A DNA stretch of 7,712 nt, from assembly GCA_021845325.1 (NCBI GenBank), contig JAKBRR010000068.1:1-7712 (forward strand), written 5' to 3'. The notes below the pieces were generated by a model that was not told the DNA's origin, searched no databases, and was given only the letters and a program-made list of their open reading frames with translations. Position numbers and translations under genes: made by a program. The stretch is from Thermoplasmata archaeon (GTDB taxonomy: Archaea > Thermoplasmatota > Thermoplasmata > Thermoplasmatales > Thermoplasmataceae). Positions 1 to 6,610 of this stretch are shown in pieces (position 1 is the stretch's first letter; every line of letters begins with the position of its first letter).

Positions 1-255
1 ATCCCTGAATCTTATTCCCGGTTCCTTTGCATGTACATAGGTTGGATACTGGAATATGTTAAGATGTCTCCATGTACGTTCTTTGGCGTCATATACACCA
101 TAGGATATACCACATACAGGACATGGGAATTTTGATCCCCTTGGGAAATCTATATAGATGTCAACCGTCTTTCCCCGGTGATCAAACCTTATTTCCTTAA
201 TGATCCATGGATCCTCGAGACCTAGAAGTTTCCTGAAAAGTTCTTCTGATTTCAC
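1..255 (-). CDS. ISL3-family transposase, N-terminal 85 codons (partial, runs off window)
   Basis: This is the N-terminal part of a DDE transposase that would cut and join the ends of its own element. The start is GTG at 255-253, in the same place relative to the terminus as in copy 3, and the protein begins (V/M)KSEELFRKLLGLEDPW. Residues about 45-48 are CPVC, the first half of the ISL3 zinc ribbon, followed by the family's WRHL and YPTYVHA stretches. Near the edge the residues read GIRFRD where copy 3 has RIKCNE, so the third zinc-binding Cys is Phe here. No stop or frameshift occurs in the visible 85 codons. A weak TATA-like stretch (ATTTATGAG, minus strand) lies about 25 bases upstream of the GTG, inside the terminal repeat. 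Whether the whole gene is intact cannot be seen; the lost Cys suggests it may not be active. Confidence 0.82.
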   Translation of the reverse strand, partial: MKSEELFRKLLGLEDPWIIKEIRFDHRGKTVDIYIDFPRGSKFPCPVCGISYGVYDAKERTWRHLNIFQYPTYVHAKEPGIRFRD

Positions 256-280
256 ATAAAGTAAATGAATGAAGGCTCAT

Positions 281-309
281 AAATTACCCCCAGAGAGTTG
301 AAGAGAACC
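281..309 (-). repeat. Terminal inverted repeat of ISL3 copy 1
   Basis: The outer 29 bases of copy 1, read on the minus strand, begin GGTTCTC and contain GGGGGTAATTT. They line up with the termini at 2506-2533 and 3740-3768, which share GG(A)TCTC at the tip and GGGGTAA about 18 bases in. The partner repeat lies outside the window. Confidence 0.65.
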
Positions 310-536
310 ATTTTTATTAATTTTAATTTTACCAATAAAGTAGGACTTCCACATGTTTTATATGGCAGCATATTTAACTGTGAGCAAAATGTTACCAGAT
401 AGCAATTCGCTCCATATTAATTATTAAGTTACCATATTGCTTGGATAAAGATGGGATTGAATTGCACTTCTTATTTGTGTAATTCATAAATTGAAAACAT
501 TTTTTTTCATTTATTCAAACCAAAACACCATATTAA
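310..536. other. AT-rich intergenic stretch, nothing recognised
   Basis: About 230 bases lie between the ISL3 copy 1 terminus and the remnant that starts near 537. Both strands have frequent stops and only tiny open stretches. There is a run of eight T at 501-508 but no stem before it that would make a clear terminator, and no complete gene ends just upstream on the + strand. No RNA gene, repeat array or promoter with a gene behind it was seen. Confidence 0.5.
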
Positions 537-733
537 ATGGATATTAATCTATATGTCTTCGCCCCATGCACATTTGTTAAAAGACGATTCCTGGACTATG
601 CCATAGAAGATCCTGAGAAATTGGTTTAAATTGAAGACTCTTTACTTTTAAGAAGAAAGGTCAACTTATAACTAATTTCATTTACCATAGATTAACTGAA
701 TGGAAACAGTTTCCTTACTTATTTAACTTGTAA
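537..733 (+). pseudogene. Decayed C-terminal tail of an unidentified gene
   Basis: The + strand reads as a protein tail interrupted by stops and one frameshift. From 537 one frame gives MDINLYVFAP, then FLDYAIEDPEKLV, a TAA at 627-629, then IEDSLLLRRKVNL. After a one-base shift near 670-677 it continues FIYHRLTEWKQFPYLFNL to a TAA at 731-733. The joined string is charged, aromatic-rich and helix-like, unlike random AT-rich DNA, and ends at a natural-looking stop. It converges on and overlaps the last 19 bases of the glycosyltransferase at 715-1653. I do not recognise the family. The ATG at 537 need not be a real start, since a stop precedes it in frame, so the 5' part of the gene is probably lost. 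Chance coding likeness is possible. Confidence 0.35.
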
Positions 734-1653
734 TTGGATGAAATTTGCCTCCTTATAGCCCTCTCTCTCAGATCTAATCCCAGCATCTCAAAAAATTTAG
801 ATGTCATAAACTGAGCACACACTATTAATCGTTTTTGAAACGGTCTTGGCGCATCTCTTAAGAACTTTCTTAAATTAATGGAATATCTTGTTGGGTAGTT
901 TAGAAAATATCTATTTATGTCTAGTTGTATCTCCATCGCTCGTATCACTTTTTGAGATTTCTTGTCTGTAAATTTACTTTTGAAGATCATCAGGGATTCA
1001 GATGCTTTTCCATAAAACATCAGGCGCCTTTTTTTTATGTCTTCGAATTGGCTATTTGTTGAATTTGTAACACTGTTATGTACACGGTAAATGGTAAGTT
1101 TCACATTGGAAATAAAAATTTTTCCTCCAGATTCCACAGCACTTAAATAATAAAAAGGGTCAATCATAGCACTTAAATTTTCAATCCTCTCAAAATTAAT
1201 AATATCCTTTCTTACACTCATACATGAGGAATTAAAATCATAGTCTACATTCTTAAAATTCACATTTTGGTTTTTCTCGTCTACCGGAGTAAAATTGTTA
1301 TGCAAATAAACCATCTCAGGTCTATTAGAGAAACTATCTTTTATATAACTCAATTTAGAGCTAAGGAACTCATCATCATCGTCAAGAAAACATAGAAGTT
1401 CTCCTTTACTGTTCTCAATTGCCATTTTTATTTTGGGAAACAGTTTATCGTCATTTAGGTAATACGATATTATTGAATTGGATTTTAAAAAACTGTCCAA
1501 ATGTTCATCAAGGTAGTCTTTTACCACTATGATTTCATAATATTTCCTTGGCAGATTTTGATTTAGAACACTATTTATCGCTTCCTCTAAGAATTCTCTC
1601 CTGTGGCTGGGAATTATTACAGAAATTATTAGAGAATCGGACGACTCGTTCAT
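715..1653 (-). CDS. Glycosyltransferase family 2 (GT-A fold), 312 aa
   Basis: This enzyme probably transfers a sugar from a nucleotide-sugar donor to a lipid-linked or protein-linked glycan at the cytoplasmic face of the membrane. Residues 11-19, SVIIPSHRR, form the first strand and loop of the GT-A nucleotide-binding fold. Residues 84-96, GELLCFLDDDDEF, carry the DXD-type metal- and donor-binding acids (Asp91-94). A segment DPFYYLSAVESGGKI (about 165-179) followed by YRVHNSVTN (189-197) matches the acceptor-side layout of the family. The C-terminal third is basic and has no confident membrane helix, so it is likely soluble or peripheral. Length is normal for a single-domain GT2. The ATG at 1653 leaves ten residues before the first strand, as usual; there is no Shine-Dalgarno sequence. 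It is more A+T-rich than the nearby ISL3 genes and appears intact. Donor and acceptor cannot be told. Confidence 0.9.
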   Translation of the reverse strand: MNESSDSLIISVIIPSHRREFLEEAINSVLNQNLPRKYYEIIVVKDYLDEHLDSFLKSNSIISYYLNDDKLFPKIKMAIENSKGELLCFLDDDDEFLSSKLSYIKDSFSNRPEMVYLHNNFTPVDEKNQNVNFKNVDYDFNSSCMSVRKDIINFERIENLSAMIDPFYYLSAVESGGKIFISNVKLTIYRVHNSVTNSTNSQFEDIKKRRLMFYGKASESLMIFKSKFTDKKSQKVIRAMEIQLDINRYFLNYPTRYSINLRKFLRDAPRPFQKRLIVCAQFMTSKFFEMLGLDLRERAIRRQISSNYKLNK

Positions 1654-1683
1654 TTACTATTCTTCGTTAGTAAGCTAATTTAT

Positions 1684-1692
1684 GTTATAAAT
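1684..1692 (-). promoter_or_regulatory. Candidate TATA box for the GT2 gene
   Basis: The minus strand reads ATTTATAAC, centred about 35 bases upstream of the ATG at 1653. Archaeal transcription normally starts about 25 bases downstream of the box centre, which would leave a leader of about ten bases. A small inverted repeat (CTACAA at 1708-1713 with TTGTAG at 1724-1729) sits just upstream and could be an operator or chance. Confidence 0.35.
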
Positions 1693-1742
1693 CTTACTCT
1701 ATACCTGCTACAAAAAGTTATCATTGTAGAATACATCATAGA

Positions 1743-2505
1743 ATGGATGCCAGAAATATTATAAATCTACTTAAAGATACAGAAGGTAAGTTTCTAATTT
1801 GGAAATCTGAATAGAAAAAAAATATGATTCTTAGCACATGAGAAGGGTTCAAATCTTTTTTGCTCAGTATGCAGGAAAGAATACATGGTTTATGATCACT
1901 TAGGGGAGAGAATATAGAGCGACCTTGACAGCATTGAATTCATGACATTCATTAATGCATTTCCACCAAGGATATCCTGCAATGAGCATGGCATCATAGA
2001 TGCGATTATGCCATGGACAGAGAACAGATCCAGATTTACATTAAGATTCGAAACCAGATCCCTTAGGATGCTTCAGAACATTGACACATACAATTTCACT
2101 GACATCATGAAATTATCATGGAAACAGGAATGGATCATCATTGAGCGAGCATTGAAAAGGGGAATGGAGAGAAAGATCGGTAATCCATCAATCATTGGCA
2201 TTGATGAGAAATCATACAGGGAAAGCCACAAATACATCATAATTGTCTATGACATGATCAACAGTGGTGTAGAATACATTTCATATGACAAGAAGAAGAA
2301 ATCGCTGGATCAATATTACAGCACTCTTTCAAAAGAACAGCCTTCATTCATTACTGCAATCTCAATGAATATGTGGGACCCGTTCATGTCATCCGCCATA
2401 GAACATGTTCCTGATGCAGGTAGGAAGATCGCCTTTGACAGGCTCCATGTCATGAAGCATATAAATATGGCAGTTGATTCCACCAAAAGGGAAGAGAACC
2501 GCATG
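1743..2505 (+). pseudogene. ISL3-family transposase, copy 2: 3'-truncated with frameshift, amber codon and lost catalytic Asp
   Basis: The + strand encodes most of an ISL3-type DDE transposase of a different subgroup from copies 1 and 3. It seems to start at ATG 1743 (MDARNIINLL), shifts frame between about 1800 and 1828, and then reads through the zinc ribbon (CSVC at 1861-1872, later CNEHG). An in-frame TAG at 1915-1917 stands where relatives have the Trp of the W-R-H-L-D motif. From 1942 the frame is open: MPW, a helix-turn-helix region, GIDEKSY with the first catalytic Asp, then ISMNMWDPF, where relatives have M-D-M, so the second catalytic Asp is Asn. It continues through FDRLHVMKHIN and VDSTKREENR and stops abruptly at 2505, where ISL3 copy 3 begins. 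About the last third, including the catalytic Glu, is missing. No terminal repeat was found at its left end. It is clearly dead. Confidence 0.85.
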
Positions 2506-2533
2506 GGATCTCTTTAACATTCTGGGGTAACTT
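2506..2533 (+). repeat. Left terminal inverted repeat of ISL3 copy 3
   Basis: It begins GGATCTC and has GGGGTAA at 2524-2530. It pairs with 3740-3768 once a one-base gap is allowed between the two conserved blocks. Confidence 0.75.
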
Positions 2534-3714
2534 CAATCCTCCCGCCACCAGATATATGATTATATCTTTGTATTTCTGTGCCTTGAAGCCATGGGATTGC
2601 TTGAATGCAGTACGGATCTTGTTTATTCAGTCCTTCCATAACAGCTGAATTTATTCCAGATTTTATGGCTTCAAGAATGCCATTGAGATGCCTCTTTATA
2701 GTCTTTCCAATCTTGATTATATTGGGCATCCTTGACCTGGATGCCGATGATATCCATTTCATCAGATATGATTCGGCAATGGAAGCATTTACTTTCCGTA
2801 ACCTCTGGAGTGCAATCTTGAAATGATAGGCATGTGATGTCTGTAGATCCAAAGATTTCACAGGCATCAGGCGTTCCCTTTCCTTCTCTGAGATCAGAAT
2901 AATTCTTCAGCCAGTCATACCTGGTGTGCTTGCTGGTCTCATTCTCCCTTGCTTCCTTCCGCCTGATCTTATCAAGGACATCATTCATCATCTTGATCGC
3001 ATGGAAGTGATCAAAAACTATGGATGAATAAGGGAAATATTCCTTTGCTTCGGATATGTATGATGGATACATATCCATGGTGATGTGCTCTATTCCAGAA
3101 GGATCAAGGAATGGATGCTTCATTATGAATTTGCCAAAAACATCGCTTTCTTTACCTTCTTCTATATGTATGACTCTGTTGTTCTTTATGTCATAAAAAA
3201 GAGTGACATAGACATGATCTTTCTCAACTGAGAATTCATCTATTCCAAGCACCTTCAGATCGGAAAGATCCACATCCTTCCTGGCCTCATCCACATAATG
3301 CTTCAGGATCCTCCATACAGAATCCTCATTGATTCCCACCATTCTGGCAATAGCAGATACCGTCATCTCCCTTCCCATCTCCACAATCATTGCCTCAAAG
3401 TGCAATGGGAATCCTGATCCCTTTCTTGCCCATGGAAGATCAACTGTCTTCCTTCCAGGCTCATTGCATTTTATCCTGGGTTCTCTTGCATGGACATATG
3501 TGGGATACTGGAATATGTTAAGGTGCCTCCATATGCGTTCCTCTGTTTCATGAACACCAAAAGGAGTACCACAGACTGGGCATGGGAATCTTGATCCCCT
3601 TGGGAAGTCTATGAAAATATCAACTCTCTTTTCTTGATGATCTAACTTGATCTCCTTTATGATCCACGGTTCCTCTAAACCTAGAAGCTTCCTGAACAGT
3701 TCCTCTGAATTCAC
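2506..3714 (-). pseudogene. ISL3-family transposase, copy 3: full length but with two frameshifts
   Basis: This is a DDE transposase beginning at GTG 3714 (MNSEELFRKL). CPVC at residues 45-48 and Cys83 belong to the zinc ribbon; the usual fourth ligand is changed, reading CNEPG where copy 2 has CNEHG. A helix-turn-helix lies at about 117-140 (VSAIARMVGINEDSVWRIL). The catalytic Asp159 is in LGIDE and Asp214 in ITMDMYPSY, and FDHFHAI follows at 234-240. After residue 275 (about 2889) the sense reading moves to the next frame: EKERERLMPVKSLDL, then HAYHFKIALQRL and the catalytic Glu in INSAVMEGLN. A second shift at the T run 2622-2624 (an apparent extra base) moves it again to IRTAFKQSHGFKAQKY and IIYLVAGGLKLP at the left terminus. 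Both shifts go in the same direction. Read frame by frame it gives two overlapping broken products (3714-2671 and 2867-2514), neither likely active. Confidence 0.88.
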
Positions 3715-3734
3715 ATAATGTAATTCATTGGGAG

Positions 3735-3743
3735 TTTATAATT
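3735..3743 (-). promoter_or_regulatory. Candidate TATA box of ISL3 copy 3 transposase, at the inner edge of the terminal repeat
   Basis: The minus strand reads AATTATAAA about 25 bases upstream of the GTG at 3714, the spacing expected for a leaderless archaeal transcript. It overlaps the end of the terminal inverted repeat, so the element carries its own promoter. Confidence 0.45.
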
Positions 3744-3768
3744 TACCCCAAAAGAGTAGAGGAGATCC
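3740..3768 (-). repeat. Right terminal inverted repeat of ISL3 copy 3
   Basis: Read inward on the minus strand it starts GGATCTCCTC and reaches GGGGTAAATT. It matches the left terminus at 2506-2533 and the copy 1 terminus at 281-309. Confidence 0.75.
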
Positions 3769-3770
3769 AT

Positions 3771-4883
3771 TTAAATTAGCTTTTTATATGCATCCATGTA
3801 TTGTGATGTGATATTTAAAACTGAATATTGATTGATTGCTGAATTATTCCTCTTAAATTTACTAAAATCTGACGTCTGAGTTAAATTAATTAATTCTAAT
3901 ATCGCATTCCTATAATCGATAGAATTCGAAGAATCTATTTCCCTATAAAATGGCACTAGACTCTCAAGTTCAGAAACACTTGATTCTTTTGAAACTATGA
4001 TTGGAAGGCCTATAGTCGCAGCCTCCAAGACGGAAATAGGGAACCCTTCTTTTTTTGAAGGAAATATAAAGAAATCGGAAGAAATTAAATATAACATTTT
4101 TATATCTTCACTAACATCTCCAGTAAAATTAACATTCTTTGATACACCTTCCAATTTAGGAAAACCAATAGCAAAGAGAGCTATCTTAGTTTGCTTAATC
4201 GATTCGATCGCGCTAATTGCCAAATCAAGTCCTTTCCTTTTCACATCTCTTCCAGTAATCACTCCGACAATCATATTATCTTCAATTTTAAGTTTAATGC
4301 GGGCTTCTTTTTTCTTTGTCTCATTACGAATTCCGTATTTAGATATATCAATTGATTGTTTAATCAACTTAATCTCTTTCTTACCGCTGTATTCTTCAAA
4401 GAATTCCTTTGCAAGTGTAGAAATAGAAAAAGTAATACTCGCCATTTTCACGTTGTTCTTTTCAATCCTCGTAGGTAGGTAAGATGAAATCATTTTGGAA
4501 ATTGATTCGGAAGACCTAGCTATACCATGCAATGTGAGAACTGTTTTTTCCCTAAACTTTTTACCTATGAAACCGTTGTCTCCATGAAAATGCAAAGCAC
4601 TATACTCACCGTAGTGTTCGTTAAGGTACTTTCTAACATATATTGCATAAAGGTATTTTGAAATAAAGAATAATCTTTTTTTTCCAAAAAGTGGAACTTG
4701 GAGCGTTATTACTTTTCCTGTACTAACTTTGGAAATCGTAAAATTGTTACCTGCACACAGAAAATCAACAGCAACCCCATACTGAATACTTAAAGATTCA
4801 GACAACTCTAATACATACTTTTCGACGCCTCCATAGTTTTCGAAAGGATTTAAATAACAAATTTGGAGAACTTTAACAATCAT
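3771..4883 (-). CDS. Glycosyltransferase family 4 / group 1 (GT-B fold), 370 aa
   Basis: This retaining glycosyltransferase probably adds a hexose from a nucleotide-sugar donor to a membrane-linked glycan. The N-terminal Rossmann domain opens MIVKVLQICYLNPFENYGG, with GGVE at 18-21, the loop typical of acceptor-side GT4 domains, and HFHGDNG at 98-104 followed by VLTLHG. The C-terminal donor domain starts near 204 with VGVITGR and has GRDVKRKG at 211-218 (phosphate-binding Arg and Lys). FIFPSKKEGFPISVLEA at 272-288 contains the E-x7-E pair, Glu279 and Glu287. Length is normal and there is no membrane segment. ATG 4883 puts the first strand at residue 3; no Shine-Dalgarno sequence is seen. The 137 bases upstream hold a ten-base palindrome CTAATATTAG (4961-4970) but only a weak TATA candidate. 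The TAA is two bases from ISL3 copy 3, yet the protein's end looks natural. It is probably from the same locus as the GT2 gene. Confidence 0.92.
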   Translation of the reverse strand: MIVKVLQICYLNPFENYGGVEKYVLELSESLSIQYGVAVDFLCAGNNFTISKVSTGKVITLQVPLFGKKRLFFISKYLYAIYVRKYLNEHYGEYSALHFHGDNGFIGKKFREKTVLTLHGIARSSESISKMISSYLPTRIEKNNVKMASITFSISTLAKEFFEEYSGKKEIKLIKQSIDISKYGIRNETKKKEARIKLKIEDNMIVGVITGRDVKRKGLDLAISAIESIKQTKIALFAIGFPKLEGVSKNVNFTGDVSEDIKMLYLISSDFFIFPSKKEGFPISVLEAATIGLPIIVSKESSVSELESLVPFYREIDSSNSIDYRNAILELINLTQTSDFSKFKRNNSAINQYSVLNITSQYMDAYKKLI

Positions 4884-5020
4884 TAATTAGACAATTATGA
4901 AAGACATATTAGTTTTCCTATTGGACAATTTTCAGAGTTTGCATAGCATCTTAATAGATACTAATATTAGGAAATTTAATTAAATTCTTTGTATTTGTAA
5001 GACTAGCTGAATCAGCACAG

Positions 5021-6220
5021 TTATTTCAACAATATTTTATCCATCACAACGAACATGCTCAAGCCTTTCAACCTCCATGTCGACAGAAGAGATGTAATAT
5101 ACTGGTAATCCTCTGATCCGGACCCAAACATGAAGGTGGCGATGATCTTCCCTTTGACAACATATTCCCTGATAGCCTGTTCAGAAAGAGTGTTTGTTGG
5201 TTCCATTCCCGGATATAAGGGCCAAAAGAATCTCGATCCGATACCGTTTCTTAAGTACTCAACGGGTTTATGTTGTTCCTTACACAAATTATAACGCCGT
5301 ACCATATCTTACATTCTTTTGTCAAACAAATTTTTCATGGATTTACGCTCATTCACGTGGTCTAATTTCAGGGATTCCCTCAATTCTCCGAACATGCTGC
5401 GAATCTCATCTGAAAGTTTTTTCCCATGATCAGTGTTCGTGAATGCATCCAACTCTCGTATGAGATGTGCCTATGATCTCTGTATTATGGTGAGGGATAA
5501 GTATGCTTTCCAGCCATCAACGATAACAGGAACATAGAAGTTATCATCCGTGGTTTCTTTCACGACGTCCCTTCCCATTGAATCCACTACTGTTATGAGA
5601 ACATCATTTTCAGCAGAACTGAATGCTCACATCCAGAATTTCCTTCAATTAACATCGAAGCACGTTTCATCAATATCCACTGATTTTGATCTTCTTATTC
5701 GATTCTGTATGGCAATGCATTCTGATTTATAGGTATCTCCTGCCCTGATCAGTGCATCATTGATCCTCTTCGCACTCAGTTATAAAACGGTGTTGATCTT
5801 CAGTAATTCCTGCACCCTTCTTATTGGACCGTGGAGATTGAATTTTAGCATGATGATATAGTTCAGAAGATAGATATCCATACCACATGTACCAGGGCAA
5901 TCTCTTTGAATGGACTTCACTTCTGATCTGCAGTTGGGGCTTCTCTGCATTGCCGCATTGATGATCTCACGTTGTTCTCTCCGTACCATTGTTGCACCTT
6001 TATGTTCCATGGGTGCACCTCTCCTTCCCGGGGAATTTGTAAACTTCGTCCTGATAATTTGCCTTAATGGTGGTTTGCGTAAACTCTCATAAAGAAGGAA
6101 TTTCTTCTTAAGGGATTTGTTTTCATTCCTGAGTGGTTCATTCTCTTCTGTTGGTTTAACGATGGTACTTTCCACTTCCAGTATATAATCTTCAACGTCA
6201 ATCTCTCTTGGAACCCCCAT
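5021..6220 (-). pseudogene. IS66-like transposase, 399 codons in one frame with five internal stops
   Basis: The minus strand reads as one IS66-family transposase without any frameshift from ATG 6220 to TAA 5021. Codons about 24-45 form a coiled coil (EENEPLRNENKSLKKKF). GRRGAPMEHKGAT (66-78) and a degenerate zinc knuckle (SPNC, first Cys lost) follow. About 45 residues normally found between that knuckle and DCPG seem deleted in frame. MLKFNLHGPIRRVQELL (124-140) is the typical domain before the catalytic core. The DDE acids are all present: Asp184 (DIDETCF), Asp235 (VDGWKAY) and Glu347 (MEPTNTLSEQAIRE). Internal stops are TAA 5780-5782, TGA 5645-5647, TGA 5627-5629, TAG 5471-5473 and TAA 5309-5311. 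The second TGA and the TAG stand where relatives have Trp (FWM-W-AF, QR-x-W-AHLIRE). No terminal repeats were found. It is dead, but its decay is unusually clean. Confidence 0.87.
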
Positions 6221-6415
6221 TTAATGTTATCATATAATCATGAAAATACCTTTCGGGTTGGGATTATGTTCTATTTAACACTATCCTGACCAGAGATATT
6301 ATGGTTCGAAGCTATACAAGTACTCGGAATATATTTTTGGATTGGGATTAAGAGAATGAAGATATTTTAAAACTTGTGGAATAATTGAGAAATCCTGGGT
6401 TAAAAAACTATTAAT

Positions 6416-6435
6416 TTCAGATAAATCCATCTGAA
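6416..6435. repeat. Short perfect hairpin
   Basis: TTCAGAT and ATCTGAA form a seven-base-pair stem around the loop AAATCC. No T run follows on either strand and no gene ends nearby, so a terminator is not supported; it could be a protein-binding site or chance. Confidence 0.4.
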
Positions 6436-6529
6436 TTATTCTCCAAAATATTCTAACTTTAAATGTTTGTAGATTTTAATTAGGCAAGTTTAGTTTAGTA
6501 AGTAGTTACGTAAAATATGAGATAGTAGT

Positions 6530-6571
6530 AGAGATATTTTTTAAATTATCTATCTTGTAGTTAATATCTCT
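6530..6571. repeat. Nine-base perfect inverted repeat with a 24-base spacer
   Basis: AGAGATATT (6530-6538) is matched by AATATCTCT (6563-6571). The arms are perfect. The A+T-rich content raises the chance of coincidence. It lies about 40 bases before the decayed reading frame at 6611 and might mark a former promoter or an element edge. Confidence 0.35.
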
Positions 6572-6610
6572 TGTTATATATTACTGAAGATGATTTATGA
6601 ATAGCGTTAG

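Larger units (their letters stand above)
1..309 (-). mobile_element. ISL3-family insertion sequence, copy 1 (transposase-start end only)
   Basis: This is the end of an ISL3-type element that continues past the left edge. The outer boundary is set at 309, where the minus strand begins GGTTCTCTTC and reaches GGGGGTAATTTA about 18 bases further in. The complete copy at 2506-3768 has the matching layout (GGATCTCC, then GGGGTAAATTA). In both copies exactly 54 bases separate the terminus from the GTG start. The two are related but clearly diverged, with about 73% amino-acid identity over 85 residues counted by eye, so they are not a recent duplication. The flanking eight bases (ATTTTTAT) are A/T only; the other end is outside the window, so a target duplication cannot be tested. 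Confidence 0.8.
2506..3768 (-). mobile_element. Complete ISL3-family insertion sequence, copy 3 (1263 bp)
   Basis: The element is bounded by imperfect inverted repeats: GGATCTC...GGGGTAA reading inward from 2506 on +, and GGATCTCC...GGGGTAA reading inward from 3768 on -. It holds one transposase gene on the minus strand that fills nearly its whole length, a normal ISL3 layout. The left end abuts the middle of transposase copy 2. The right end lies two bases beyond the stop codon of the GT4 gene. The flanking eight bases differ (ACCGCATG at 2498-2505, ATTTAAAT at 3769-3776), so the expected eight-base target duplication is absent. This points to rearrangement after insertion. Confidence 0.87.
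6221..6610. other. AT-rich stretch without a recognisable gene
   Basis: This stretch follows the start side of the IS66-like gene and should contain that element's terminus, but I could not find a matching repeat on the far side (4884-5020). A related pair of motifs, GGGTTGGGATTA near 6255 and GGATTGGGATTA near 6338, occurs once each. A short reading from 6301 (MVRSYTSTRNIFLDWD, then stops) is too small and broken to call. Two inverted repeats are listed separately. Confidence 0.45.

Noticed and set aside
702..714. GGAAACAGTTTCC just after the GT2 stop as a terminator
   Set aside because: The stem is only five pairs with no following T run on the minus strand, and it falls inside the convergent gene remnant.
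2316..2826. Small open frames opposite the ISL3 transposases (2316-2504 on -, 2605-2826 on +)
   Set aside because: Antisense shadows of the transposase reading frames, without motifs of their own.
1..3768. A composite transposon made of ISL3 copies 1 and 3 carrying the GT2 gene
   Set aside because: The two copies differ by about a quarter of their residues, copy 3 lacks a target duplication, and each is damaged, so joint movement is not supported.
3997..4482. 161-residue open frame on the + strand inside the GT4 gene
   Set aside because: It is antisense to a well-supported glycosyltransferase, hydrophobic without family motifs, and explained by the codon use of the gene on the other strand.
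5194..6092. Small + strand frames at 5194-5442, 5550-5732 and 5910-6092
   Set aside because: All lie antisense to the IS66-like reading frame and show no family likeness.
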